Of a DNA stretch of 47,008 nucleotides, positions 34,490 to 42,696 are shown piece after piece. A model generated the notes under the pieces. The model had not been told where the DNA came from. It saw nothing but the letters and a program-made list of their open reading frames with translations, and ran no database searches. Position numbers and translations under genes: made by a program. Where the stretch lies: positions 1 through 47,008 of the forward strand of contig JAJZYT010000012.1 of the NCBI GenBank assembly GCA_021797915.1, written 5' to 3'. The DNA comes from Thermoplasmata archaeon. GTDB lineage: Archaea > Thermoplasmatota > Thermoplasmata > Thermoplasmatales > GCA-001856825. The number at the start of each line of letters is the position of its first letter. Position 1 is the first letter of the stretch.

Positions 34490-35725
34490 CTATCCTGATT
34501 TGTAACTGAGAAACTCCTTTCCAAGAAGCTCTCTGGCTATTATCAGTTTCATTATGTTTATGCCGCCTTCTGCTCCTACATAGTACGACATTACACCGCC
34601 CTGTGCTGCACCGAGCGGAAGATCCTTTGTATATGCCATCGCTCCATGCCATACCATCACTTTTGTGATAATCTCGTGTGCAGTCGGGGGCCCGGTCATC
34701 TTTGCAAGCGATACGGCAAGGTTCTGCTCAGAAAGTGGTACCTTCTCTTTGTTCTTGTATACCCTATCCAATATCCACGAAGCTTTCTGCGTTAGCAGTC
34801 TTGAAGATTCCAGTTTACCGTAGAGTTCAGATAGTTCAAACTGCAACCCCTCCTGCTTCCCCAGGGGCTGGTCAAATAGCATCTTCGACTTCAGATGCTC
34901 CCTCCCCATGTCCAGAGCTTCTAGTGCGGCACCATTGCACGCTGCTGCAACATATATTCTTGCGATATTGAACCCTTCCATTATTATGCGGAATCCCTGT
35001 CCGATCTCTCCCACCCTGTACTTATCATCCAAATCCAAATTGTTAAAAGAAAAACCACCGGTTGAAAGGCCTTCCCTGGCAATATTATTGAAAATAGTAG
35101 TTGATATTTCGCTTTTCAGTTTTCCGTCAGTGCCCTTGATCATTAATGCAAATGTAGTGAATGCCTTTGACCCAGCATTCTTATCTCCTGTTCTTAGAAG
35201 CGTCAGGAAGCCGCCTCCGCCTGAGAGATTAAGTGCTTCCCTAACTCCACTGATGTATACCTTTTCTCCAGATACAGACCAACTATTTCCCTTTCTCACC
35301 GCATTTGATTTCTCGTTCATCACGTCAGAGCCGCCCGATGGTTCAGTCGACCCTATTCCCATGAACGTCCTTCCTTTTACTATAGAAGGAAGCATTTCTT
35401 CCTTGATCTCCTCTGATCCATATTTTTCAAGCATTGCAGGCCATCCGTTCAAAAGAAGCACATAGACTGGGAGGGCCATGGATACATCCCCCCTAGCTAA
35501 TTCCTCAACAATTGCAGCCATTTGAGAAATGGAGCCGCCTGCTCCCCCGTATTTCTCAGATACAGTGAATCCGATAAAACCTGCATCTGCCGCCTTTTGA
35601 ATTATATCTTCTGGAATATTGTTGGTGTAGGAAATCTTGTCTCTCTTGGGAGTCACATATTTCTGGACGAACTCCTTCGCATTTTCCCTTATAAGTCGAT
35701 CTTCTTCTGAAGTGCCAAAGTCCAT
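34490..35725 (-). CDS. Acyl-CoA dehydrogenase family protein
   Basis: A 411-residue protein with GIGSTEPSGGSDVMNEK and SGEKVYISG, family blocks of the FAD/substrate domain, and a C-terminal LIIAREL. It differs from the enzyme at 22778: the helix position used as base in isovaleryl-type enzymes is GFNIARIYV (Ala), while a Glu is present in VGAEGG near the C-terminus, the MCAD-like position. The substrate is unclear. Confidence 0.82.
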   Translation of the reverse strand: MDFGTSEEDRLIRENAKEFVQKYVTPKRDKISYTNNIPEDIIQKAADAGFIGFTVSEKYGGAGGSISQMAAIVEELARGDVSMALPVYVLLLNGWPAMLEKYGSEEIKEEMLPSIVKGRTFMGIGSTEPSGGSDVMNEKSNAVRKGNSWSVSGEKVYISGVREALNLSGGGGFLTLLRTGDKNAGSKAFTTFALMIKGTDGKLKSEISTTIFNNIAREGLSTGGFSFNNLDLDDKYRVGEIGQGFRIIMEGFNIARIYVAAACNGAALEALDMGREHLKSKMLFDQPLGKQEGLQFELSELYGKLESSRLLTQKASWILDRVYKNKEKVPLSEQNLAVSLAKMTGPPTAHEIITKVMVWHGAMAYTKDLPLGAAQGGVMSYYVGAEGGINIMKLIIARELLGKEFLSYKSG

Positions 35726-35948
35726 TGTTATCCATTAGTGATTGATTCTAAATATTTTAATTCTAAACTTCAAAATGAAACTGTTTAGAAATTTGTTATA
35801 CTTTTATCATTAATTCAGAAAAAAAAATCAAATCCTACAGGGGAGGTTTTAGATCGTGGAGGAAGAGATCTTAGATAGGAATCTTTTCCCCCGACCCAGT
35901 AGGATCATTTAGCTTTTGCTGATTCTGATTTTCTCTGTGTCAGTTTGT
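35726..35948. other. AT-rich intergenic region
   Basis: It contains a run of A at 35819-35827 and T-rich/A-rich stretches. No gene is seen; it probably holds promoter and terminator signals of the flanking minus-strand genes. Confidence 0.35.
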
Positions 35949-36644
35949 TCAGTGAACAGATACCGTTCCTGCCATCCACCCATTTGTGTTCATCGCGCCT
36001 TCCCATCCACTCGAACCTGTACCACAAGCAACTTCGCATTGCCAGGAGTATGTCCCTGGAGCAAGAGTGAATGATGCCTGAATCACGCTTGACTCGACTA
36101 TGGGTAAGTTCAATACTTCCTTGCTACCATTGAATACCGTGAATGTATGAGCTATTATGTTAGGGTTAACAGATGTGACCTGCTGGCTGCCGTTAACTGC
36201 AATCTGACTTCCACCGTTCGTGGAATTGATGTTGGTGTTGTTGTAAATAGTCTCTTTTCCATTCAATGTTCCAGTTACATTGGCGTATATCGAAGCAATG
36301 GATCCATTTCCGTCATCATAGTTGATTATTGTAAGGTCAATCTGTCTATTTGCTGGGAGAGATATGTTAGAAGTAGATTCGAGAGTTCCATTGTTTAGCA
36401 AAAAGAATGCAGGTTGTGCCCCTACCGTACTATTGTATATGTTATTTGTAGTGATCACCATTACCACCGAGTATGGGGCAGCGTTTGCCGGTCCCGTGTT
36501 CACGTTTCCTTGGGAGTGTTCTATTGGGGCATTTGTCATAAAATAGCCTGCAAAAAGACCCGTACCTATTCCCACTGCGATTATCGCAACTACGGCTGCA
36601 ACCGCAAGGGCATTAGAGATGTTTGATTTCAATTTAATCCCCAT
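35949..36644 (-). CDS. Membrane-anchored cupredoxin / COX2-like protein with a degenerate copper site
   Basis: A protein of about 231 residues with an N-terminal anchor (NALAVAAVVAIIAVGIGTGLFAGYF), a Thr/Asn-rich extracytoplasmic stretch, then a cupredoxin-like C-terminal domain. A ligand-type His is in IAHTFTVF. The end reads WQCEVACGTGSSGWEGAMNTNGWM, with the Cys-x3-Cys of a CuA-like loop but without the following His in the usual place. It may bind copper atypically or be a distant COX2 relative. I chose ATG 36644. Confidence 0.6.
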   Translation of the reverse strand: MGIKLKSNISNALAVAAVVAIIAVGIGTGLFAGYFMTNAPIEHSQGNVNTGPANAAPYSVVMVITTNNIYNSTVGAQPAFFLLNNGTLESTSNISLPANRQIDLTIINYDDGNGSIASIYANVTGTLNGKETIYNNTNINSTNGGSQIAVNGSQQVTSVNPNIIAHTFTVFNGSKEVLNLPIVESSVIQASFTLAPGTYSWQCEVACGTGSSGWEGAMNTNGWMAGTVSVH

Positions 36645-36677
36645 TAAAGAATTACATCGTTGGGTATCTTTTATCGT

Positions 36678-36693
36678 GCACGTACACGTGCAT
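36678..36693 (-). promoter_or_regulatory. Inverted repeat at the cupredoxin promoter
   Basis: TGCACGT-AC-ACGTGCA is a perfect 7-bp inverted repeat with a 2-base spacer, about 34-49 bases before the ATG of the minus-strand gene. A TATA-like CTAGTATAAG (36699-36708) lies just upstream, so the repeat covers the expected transcription start, the position of a repressor operator. Confidence 0.55.
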
Positions 36694-36866
36694 CCCAACT
36701 TATACTAGTTCTAGTTCTTGAATGCATGGAAACGGCAATTTTCCTCCACATTATGGCCTAGATTCCTTAATTATTGGAGTGAAACCTCAATTTTTTTGGC
36801 ACCGCGAAATCAAAACTATGTAGTAATGCGCAAGAAGTTAAATTCAGAAGAAACATTTGCCCCAAT

Positions 36867-36951
36867 GCGGGGGTTGCCGAGCCAGGTTAAAGGTACCAGA
36901 CTTAAGATCTGGTTCCGTAGGGATTCGGGGGTTCAAATCCCCTCCCCCGCA
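36867..36951 (+). tRNA. tRNA-Leu (anticodon UAA)
   Basis: An 85-base tRNA with the long variable arm of class II tRNAs: acceptor GCGGGGG/CCCCCGC, anticodon stem CCAGA/TCTGG with loop CTTAAGA, T arm GGGGG-TTCAAAT-CCCCT, discriminator A. TATA-like AAGTTAAATT lies about 30 bases upstream. The accessory gene cluster begins right after it. Confidence 0.94.
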
Positions 36952-37145
36952 TCTACATTTGTAATCAAATCAGTCAATTCAAGCATCTAATTTAGAAATA
37001 AGAACAACTTCATTTGACTGAAGACATTCCTTCATTATTCAATGTAAATATTGGAAATTGGAATGTTAAATTAACAATGCACCTTGTTTGCAAATTCAAT
37101 GGTATTTCCCTGTCAGCAGGAGATTTGCTGTCTAGGGTAATGCGT

Positions 37146-38297
37146 TTATTGGTTCATAAAGGCAAACATTGGCACGTCGAAATATTTCAGTAGAAACCCC
37201 TCTGGAATTATTACATTTGAAATATCTATATTCATAATAGCTGAGGCAAGAATATATCTTGCTAAATCATAGACAATTAATTTGCCTCTTTCCTTGCCTT
37301 CAGATTTTATGACTACTTCAGCGTGATCGAATGAGTTGTCCAATCCACCACGAGCAGCAAAGTCATCTAGAACCCGCTTCGCGGAGTCCGGAAAAGAAAG
37401 CAAAATTTGAACAAGGTACTCAGAATATTTGGCTTTTTCTTTGATTTTGCTCTCAATGCCACCGTAAAGACTGAAAGGTATCAAGAAAGGAAAAAACAGA
37501 CCTGCCAATCTTTGGTCAAGCCTCTGTATGGATTCCTTCAGTTTTCCTGGTTCTTCTTCATCGCTATCTCCTTGCCTACTTTTCTCGTTGAAAAGATTAA
37601 CCAAGTTGTTAAAAACATTGTGCGTTTCCCACAATTCCATATACCTTTGGACCGTCAACGAATACGGATTCAATTCAAGCTTTTCAATCATGGATTCCAC
37701 ATATTTCAGTTGACTACGAAGCAGTTCTTCTTTAGCGGAGGAAAATTCAGGGCCTTCAATTGACCCATTCTGCCCATTCTCCGCGACATATTTCCGAGAA
37801 GAAGCTGCCTTTTGCCCAGCTAAGATCAGGTCATCATCCGCCCTGGCAGCCTTATCCTGAACTTCCTTTGGAACTGCTGTATCGACGCCTTCCTGCCAAA
37901 TAAATTTTGAAGGCGTAGACCCCAACTTTTCTTGGAGTGACGTCGATAGTTCTTGACAGCCTCTGTAATAGGCGTCAGTCCGCATATACTCTTTCAATTT
38001 CTTTGTGAGTTCCGTTTTTGCATACTTCGTTAGATCGAATATCTTGGAAGAGATTAACGCAAATTTTAGGGAGTCTTCTACTGGAAGCTCATAAAAGACC
38101 TTCTTAGTATTGGGAACACCACGGAGGTGTCCACTACGTATGCCTTTTATCAACCCCTCTTTTTCTAGGGATTGAAGTATTGCATGAACCGGTCTCTTGT
38201 GCATGTTCACTTCCTTTGCGATCTCAGACCACGTGTTTATCCCCATTGCTATTGACATCAGGATTAGCGCTTCGTTTCGTGCTCTATCCTTCCTCAT
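37146..38297 (-). CDS. Winged-helix regulator of the accessory element
   Basis: A 383-residue protein. Residues 1-60 are a winged helix-turn-helix (INTWSEIAKEVNMHKRPVHAILQSLEKEGLIKG). The rest is long, helical and charged, of unrecognised family, with an acidic linker (QGDSDEEEPG) around 247-256. It is transcribed divergently from the HerA-like operon across an AT-rich 190-base region, the usual arrangement of an element's own regulator. The target is inferred. Confidence 0.65.
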   Translation of the reverse strand: MRKDRARNEALILMSIAMGINTWSEIAKEVNMHKRPVHAILQSLEKEGLIKGIRSGHLRGVPNTKKVFYELPVEDSLKFALISSKIFDLTKYAKTELTKKLKEYMRTDAYYRGCQELSTSLQEKLGSTPSKFIWQEGVDTAVPKEVQDKAARADDDLILAGQKAASSRKYVAENGQNGSIEGPEFSSAKEELLRSQLKYVESMIEKLELNPYSLTVQRYMELWETHNVFNNLVNLFNEKSRQGDSDEEEPGKLKESIQRLDQRLAGLFFPFLIPFSLYGGIESKIKEKAKYSEYLVQILLSFPDSAKRVLDDFAARGGLDNSFDHAEVVIKSEGKERGKLIVYDLARYILASAIMNIDISNVIIPEGFLLKYFDVPMFAFMNQ

Positions 38298-38454
38298 TTA
38301 CATGCGCCGTGGATTGATATTTGTTTAAACTACTTGAATCTTATTAAAAAATAATTATTAACTGATGCTAATTAATATAAAATAAAGCTTTAGAGAACAT
38401 ATTAAAGGCTAATATTCATTATACGCCCCGTCGATAATGATGCTGAAACAAAAT

Positions 38455-38465
38455 GTAATAATATC
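38455..38465 (+). promoter_or_regulatory. TATA box of the HerA-like operon
   Basis: GTAATAATATC lies 24-34 bases ahead of the ATG at 38489, so the operon may start with a leaderless gene. An alternative AT run (38412-38424) would give a longer leader. Confidence 0.5.
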
Positions 38466-38488
38466 TGATTGCGGAATGAGCACTGATT

Positions 38489-38653
38489 ATGAACATTAGA
38501 ATTAGCTTTAGGTTCATGAAACAACACTCGAATGAATTCACGGAACCCGTTGCAACCTTGATCCAACAAGAGCCTGACGAAATGGATTTAGAGACATTTC
38601 TAGCAGATATAGCAATACTTGAAAAACTTCTGAAAATAAAAAAGGAGAAGTGA
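38489..38653 (+). CDS. 54-residue protein, first gene of the HerA-like operon
   Basis: The frame starts MNIRISFRFMKQHSNEF and ends LEKLLKIKKEK, 54 residues, with an acidic middle (EPDEMDLETFLADIAILEK). It is probably a helical small protein. The next gene's ATG (38658) is 5 bases after its stop, which supports translation. No known family is recognised. Its small size makes the call moderate. Confidence 0.5.
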   Translation: MNIRISFRFMKQHSNEFTEPVATLIQQEPDEMDLETFLADIAILEKLLKIKKEK

Positions 38654-38657
38654 TGAT

Positions 38658-38798
38658 ATGCACGAGAAATTTCCCGATACGTACAAATTCTCCAAATTTG
38701 GTGCTCCACTTTTGAATAAACTATTGAGAGAATGGAACAAGGGTCACGGCTATGAACCCAAGAACCTTGCTGAGTTAATTCAGGGGGTGCTAGAGTAA
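38658..38798 (+). CDS. 46-residue protein, second gene of the HerA-like operon
   Basis: It starts MHEKFPDTYKFSKFGAPLLN and ends NLAELIQGVLE, 46 residues. The ribosome-binding stretch GAGAAGTGAT overlaps the upstream stop. The next gene begins at the base immediately after its TAA. The sharing of ends and starts across six genes argues that this is real. Function unknown. Confidence 0.5.
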   Translation: MHEKFPDTYKFSKFGAPLLNKLLREWNKGHGYEPKNLAELIQGVLE

Positions 38799-39236
38799 TT
38801 GCGAAAAACTCTTATTTGCATGCTTATAGCGAGCAGTGTTGGAGCATTCATTACTGCAGGCGTTGACTTCATTTCATCAATGAGTTTCTTTTTCACTAAA
38901 ACACCGCCAATCGTGCAGTTTTTCAATCATACATTGTTCATCTTCAAGGTCGAAAGTATCAGCTGGTTGCCCAAAATTCTTGGGATAGGTAAAAGCGGCC
39001 AGCAATCACTCGTGATCGTATCCTTTGGCCAAATGTTTACGCTGATTTTCCTCATCATGTTTCTCATTTCTGTGATCTGGAGCATTAGGAATGCCGGTAA
39101 GCTCAGTTACCAAGAAACTTTGCGGGTCAGAAATAAAGCTAGAAATAAAGAAAATTCACAAGACGCGTCGAACACACGTACTATTTCAAATGTTAGGAAA
39201 CAACCCATAGATTCAACTGAAAGGAGGTCGAGATGA
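38799..39236 (+). CDS. Two-span membrane protein of the operon
   Basis: A 145-residue protein starting at TTG directly after the preceding stop. It has two hydrophobic segments (LICMLIASSVGAFITAGVDF and VIVSFGQMFTLIFLIMFLISVIW) and a basic, disordered tail. It could anchor the element's ATPase complex to the membrane. Not recognised as a known family. Confidence 0.65.
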   Translation: MRKTLICMLIASSVGAFITAGVDFISSMSFFFTKTPPIVQFFNHTLFIFKVESISWLPKILGIGKSGQQSLVIVSFGQMFTLIFLIMFLISVIWSIRNAGKLSYQETLRVRNKARNKENSQDASNTRTISNVRKQPIDSTERRSR

Positions 39237-39237
39237 T

Positions 39238-39804
39238 ATGATTTACACGATGGCAGTGGCCAATCTCGACGGCCATTATATCGAAGATATAAAAATTGAA
39301 GATAGCGACCCATCCCTGCTATGGAAAGGTGCAAGTATTAGAGACGAGAAGTTCTTTACGGGAAGGGATAAGAGTACCGGAGAAATCGTTAGATTTCCCC
39401 CTGGGAAAGTAACCACAAAACAGTGGGAAGATGGAACTATTAATGTGGGCGATACCGTAAGGGTCGCGTTTAAGGTCTCCAGTAAAGGCTACCCGTATGC
39501 CTATTTCGTGCTTATCAAATCGAAAAAACAAATCGAAGAAGAGAGCCGGGAGTCAGAAAGAATTCGCAAACTAGAGGAAGAAGAGAGAAGACGGAAAAAA
39601 GAAGAAGCAGAAAGAAAGCTCAGAGATCAAAGAGAAGGAAAGCAAAAATATCCTAACTTGAATAGGAGAATGCAAGACATTACAAGAAAGCTCCGAGAGT
39701 CGCATCCGGACGTTATTGGTAGCAGCCCTGAACATGAGAAAAAGTATCGAGAACTTATAGATGAATATAAGAAAATTAAGGCTAGGTTAAGAGAGGTGAT
39801 GTGA
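39238..39804 (+). CDS. Soluble protein with a beta-rich head and coiled-coil tail
   Basis: A 188-residue protein. The first 95 residues are beta-rich and OB-like (IEDSDPSLLWKGASIRDEKFF, GDTVRVAFKVSSKGYPYAYFVL). About 96-185 is a highly charged coiled coil (RKLEEEERRRKKEEAERKL). A strong GGAGGT (39223-39228) precedes the ATG at 39238, which lies 1 base after the previous stop. Possibly a DNA- or membrane-associated scaffold; function unknown. Confidence 0.65.
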   Translation: MIYTMAVANLDGHYIEDIKIEDSDPSLLWKGASIRDEKFFTGRDKSTGEIVRFPPGKVTTKQWEDGTINVGDTVRVAFKVSSKGYPYAYFVLIKSKKQIEEESRESERIRKLEEEERRRKKEEAERKLRDQREGKQKYPNLNRRMQDITRKLRESHPDVIGSSPEHEKKYRELIDEYKKIKARLREVM

Positions 39805-40119
39805 ATGAGTGATGAATTTGGAATAGTGCCATATGAGAAGCGGGTAAACGCAATGAAGGATGTGGAAAGAGAGATAGAAACGAAGCTGAAGCATTATCCG
39901 GAACAGATCGTAAGACAAATCGGAAATGAGTTCGTAGAATTGGTGGAAAGGAGCAGATTCCTAGACGTAGAAGGAGGAATGACGGTGCGAGAGTTCCTGG
40001 ACTACGTACTGAAGAAGTATGGGCCGGAACTGGGATACGCATGGATCCTCTATGAGATGAAATCCTGGTATGAATTCCAGTCATTCTTCAAACCCGACAA
40101 GAAAGAGGGAGAGGTGTGA
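39805..40119 (+). CDS. 104-residue helical protein of the operon
   Basis: It starts at ATG directly after the preceding stop, behind GAGGTGATG, and is helical throughout (MKDVEREIETKLKHYPEQIVRQIGNE, REFLDYVLKKYG). Its stop overlaps the GTG of the ATPase gene by 4 bases. No family is recognised. Tight coupling suggests it acts with the ATPase. Confidence 0.6.
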   Translation: MSDEFGIVPYEKRVNAMKDVEREIETKLKHYPEQIVRQIGNEFVELVERSRFLDVEGGMTVREFLDYVLKKYGPELGYAWILYEMKSWYEFQSFFKPDKKEGEV

Positions 40120-42047
40120 CGGAATATCAACTTCTGAAGCATGAAATGCTGAACGTGACGTTACTGTCCATAGTTGGTTTGGTTGCAGGAACCATTCTGG
40201 GACTCGGTGTTGGGTCCGCTTTAGGCGAGTCGTCATTCAGTGAAGTGATGAAGTATGCAACATTTCTTGCCTTCTGGATCGGTATAACCCTTGCCACTGC
40301 TGCACACGAGATAAACAGGTCAAGAGGATACAAACTTAAGGATGACCTGGCAGTGGTCGGTGTAGTGAGAAAGGTGTATCAGCCCATCAGGACCAGTCGT
40401 GGAGAACACGTTCGTTACGAAATAGCAAGAGAACAGGTATATCCCTTTTCAGCTCACTTGGCCTCCTATATGGAAGGGAAGGAGCACAACTTCAACATTG
40501 CCATTGCTGGACAGTCAGGAAGCGGGAAGAGTATTCTAACATACTGGCTAATCCGTAAGATGCCCTTCAAGCACATCATCTTCAGTTACAAGAATTCAGA
40601 TATGTACGTACAGCTGGGTTTTCCCGTATTATATATCAGAAATTTTAGCCCCAACGTATTTCTTGACAAGGAAAGCTTCGTGCAGGCATGGGTTACAGCA
40701 TTTGTCCCAAGTTCTCAAGGGATAACAGCGTCTGCCATAGAACCTCTTGTTAGAAGCATCGTCTCAAAGTGCAGCAACTGGCAGGAGTTCTCAGATGAGG
40801 TGGAGAGGAGACTCAGGAGGGCGGGAGACAACTATGTTACGAGTGGAGCACTCGCCGACATACAGAGCAAATTGGAGAGCGTATACAATGAGAAGATGTA
40901 TTCCCTGGATTTGCCTGACGAAATCACAATAGATTTCTCTGGCCTGAACGAGAACGCATTCACCTTCAATGCGGAGTATCTGCTGAGAAGCATTTACCGG
41001 CAGATAAAGGATGGCTCCAGGACCGGGACGATGATCTTTTGTGACGAAGCTGAACGGTTCCTCAGAGCAAAGAACACAATCTTACGGGAGATGAGTAGCA
41101 TGATAAGGTCCAGAGGGGCTTTCCTTCTTTCAACTCAAAGACTTTCTGATCTGCAGGGGATAGTGGGCAATGCGGCTTCACAGTTCGTGTTCAGGCAGAC
41201 GGAATCGGAGGACCTGCAGAGGATAAGGTCGTTATCTGAGGAGTTCAGGTGGACAGTCCAGAGATTGCATGCATATGAGTTCGTTGATCTTGCACAACAC
41301 GAGAGTCATCTGGGAATCTACATCTTCAAACTGATTGCTCCCAATCTCGAATTTTCAGAAATCAGAGAATGGAAGCCTGACAGATATTCTGACAATACGA
41401 ATGATGTGTTTTCCAGGAAAACTCAGGCGGGACCCGACAGCACTATCCTTGAACTCGAGAAGGAAGTATTTGAACAACTCGCACAACCAAGAAATGCCCA
41501 GGAGATCGCCAAAAGAATAGCAGAAAAAACAGGGGAGGATGTCAACACAGTGAGATTCCGGATAACTGCCACGAACGGGGCCATCGATAGACTGATGAGA
41601 CAGGGGAAGATATCTTCCCTTAAGCTGGATTTCGTGAAATTCGTAAACAACAGAACGTACTTCGCCGACACAGAAGCGACATACTACTTCAGAACAGGCA
41701 CATATGATTTCCATGATTTCGTCGTCTCGATGGTTGCTTCCATTCTCACACATAGAGGAATAGATTGCAGGGTGATGCACCATGGGGAAAGCGTCCCAGA
41801 TATCATTGCAGGGAAGATGGCAATAGAGGTAGAAACGACAGACAAAAGGGGAGAAAATTTTGAAAAAGTGAGAAGGAGAATAGAACGGGAGAAGCAGGAT
41901 GGTTATACCGTCATGGTGATAGTTTCTAGCCAAGACCTCAAAAGTAAATATCAGGGAATAGACGGAGTTTCTATCTTTACTCCGAGAGAGTTATGGCAGA
42001 CAGACTTATCAGATAAGAAGGACAGTTCAACAGATCGGGAAGGTTAA
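40116..42047 (+). CDS. HerA/TraD-like ATPase with membrane anchor, winged helix and nuclease-like domain
   Basis: A 643-residue protein starting at GTG. Order: two membrane segments (about 14-35 and 45-62); P-loop ATPase with Walker A GQSGSGKS (132-139), Walker B MIFCDEAERF (306-315) and sensor STQRLSDL (339-346); winged-helix-like region (about 443-515); and a PD-(D/E)XK-like domain (about 530-605; PD 561-562, E571-x-E573). HerA/FtsK/TraD ATPases pump DNA. The extra nuclease-like domain and its position at the end of a phage- or plasmid-like operon suggest DNA transfer, processing or defence. Confidence 0.82.
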   Translation: MTEYQLLKHEMLNVTLLSIVGLVAGTILGLGVGSALGESSFSEVMKYATFLAFWIGITLATAAHEINRSRGYKLKDDLAVVGVVRKVYQPIRTSRGEHVRYEIAREQVYPFSAHLASYMEGKEHNFNIAIAGQSGSGKSILTYWLIRKMPFKHIIFSYKNSDMYVQLGFPVLYIRNFSPNVFLDKESFVQAWVTAFVPSSQGITASAIEPLVRSIVSKCSNWQEFSDEVERRLRRAGDNYVTSGALADIQSKLESVYNEKMYSLDLPDEITIDFSGLNENAFTFNAEYLLRSIYRQIKDGSRTGTMIFCDEAERFLRAKNTILREMSSMIRSRGAFLLSTQRLSDLQGIVGNAASQFVFRQTESEDLQRIRSLSEEFRWTVQRLHAYEFVDLAQHESHLGIYIFKLIAPNLEFSEIREWKPDRYSDNTNDVFSRKTQAGPDSTILELEKEVFEQLAQPRNAQEIAKRIAEKTGEDVNTVRFRITATNGAIDRLMRQGKISSLKLDFVKFVNNRTYFADTEATYYFRTGTYDFHDFVVSMVASILTHRGIDCRVMHHGESVPDIIAGKMAIEVETTDKRGENFEKVRRRIEREKQDGYTVMVIVSSQDLKSKYQGIDGVSIFTPRELWQTDLSDKKDSSTDREG

Positions 42048-42384
42048 AACGTCTTCTTTCTGGTTTAAGATTGGTCACTGCCGGGGATCTGTATGCACTC
42101 TTTGATTTTTTTATTGTCTCTATTTTATAGTAAATTGACCTTTCCAAGAGACCTACTCCGTGTTACTAGTATAGTGGTTAGAAACAATGGGAGAAACCGA
42201 GGCAGACAAGCATGTTAATGGTTCATGTGTTGACAGATTTATATTGTTAGGTCTGCTCTTCTGTAGTCTAATTGCTTTCCCCCCCGGCTCTCGTTATGGA
42301 GCTCACCCTTTGCACTTCCTTTCCCTAAAGGTTCTAACCAGCCTCCGGATTGCACCAAACGGGAGAGGGGGGACAGACGCAACT
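42048..42384. other. Gene-free stretch with G/C-rich inverted repeats
   Basis: After the ATPase stop the sequence is AT-rich, then carries the arms GCTTTCCCC (about 42274-42282) and GGGGAAAGC (about 42387-42395), and a loosely complementary pair around 42283-42296 and 42357-42376. TAGTATAGTGGTTAG near 42166 resembles a tRNA D-arm but has no other arms. The stretch may be the right boundary of the accessory element. Confidence 0.35.
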
Positions 42385-42573
42385 ATGGGGAAAGCTACCA
42401 AAGGACCCAAACTTACCATCTAATCCATAGACAGGAATCTCAGGATAACAAGGAAGAGGTCAAGGGGAGAGAGACCATATTCCGTCATGAAGAGAACTTT
42501 CCATGGAGAGCACACTTTCGTCACAACTGTTCCGAGGGTGAGGGTCAAGGCAATGTGCAAGAAATTGAGGTAA
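42385..42573 (+). pseudogene. IS5-family transposase C-terminal remnant
   Basis: The frame reads MGKATKGPKLTI, a stop, SIDRNLRITRKRSRGERPY and VTTVPRVRVKAM with a terminal stop at 42571. GERPYSVMKR carries the last acidic residue of the DDE set of IS5-like transposases. An in-frame TAA at 42421 and the lack of the N-terminal two thirds mark it as a dead fragment. Confidence 0.65.
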
Positions 42574-42696
42574 ATACAGTGCAATAACAGTATTTCTTGT
42601 AACCTCAATCAGACTGAGATGCATCTTGTAGAAAATTTATTTGGTTGAAACTCAGAAAAGCCATAAAGAACATAAAAAATCCAGCCACCCAGATGA
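42574..42696. other. Short gene-free stretch
   Basis: It lies between the transposase relic and the MBL-hydrolase stop. No signal was recognised. Confidence 0.3.

Noticed and set aside
36718-36990. 90-residue plus-strand frame
   Set aside because: It overlaps tRNA-Leu in sense and is explained by the tRNA.
38419-38709. 96-residue minus-strand frame between the regulator and the operon
   Set aside because: It is antisense to the two small operon genes, whose spacing and ribosome-binding signals are better.
42160-42185. tRNA D-arm-like sequence TAGTATAGTGGTTAG
   Set aside because: No acceptor, anticodon or T arm could be matched around it.
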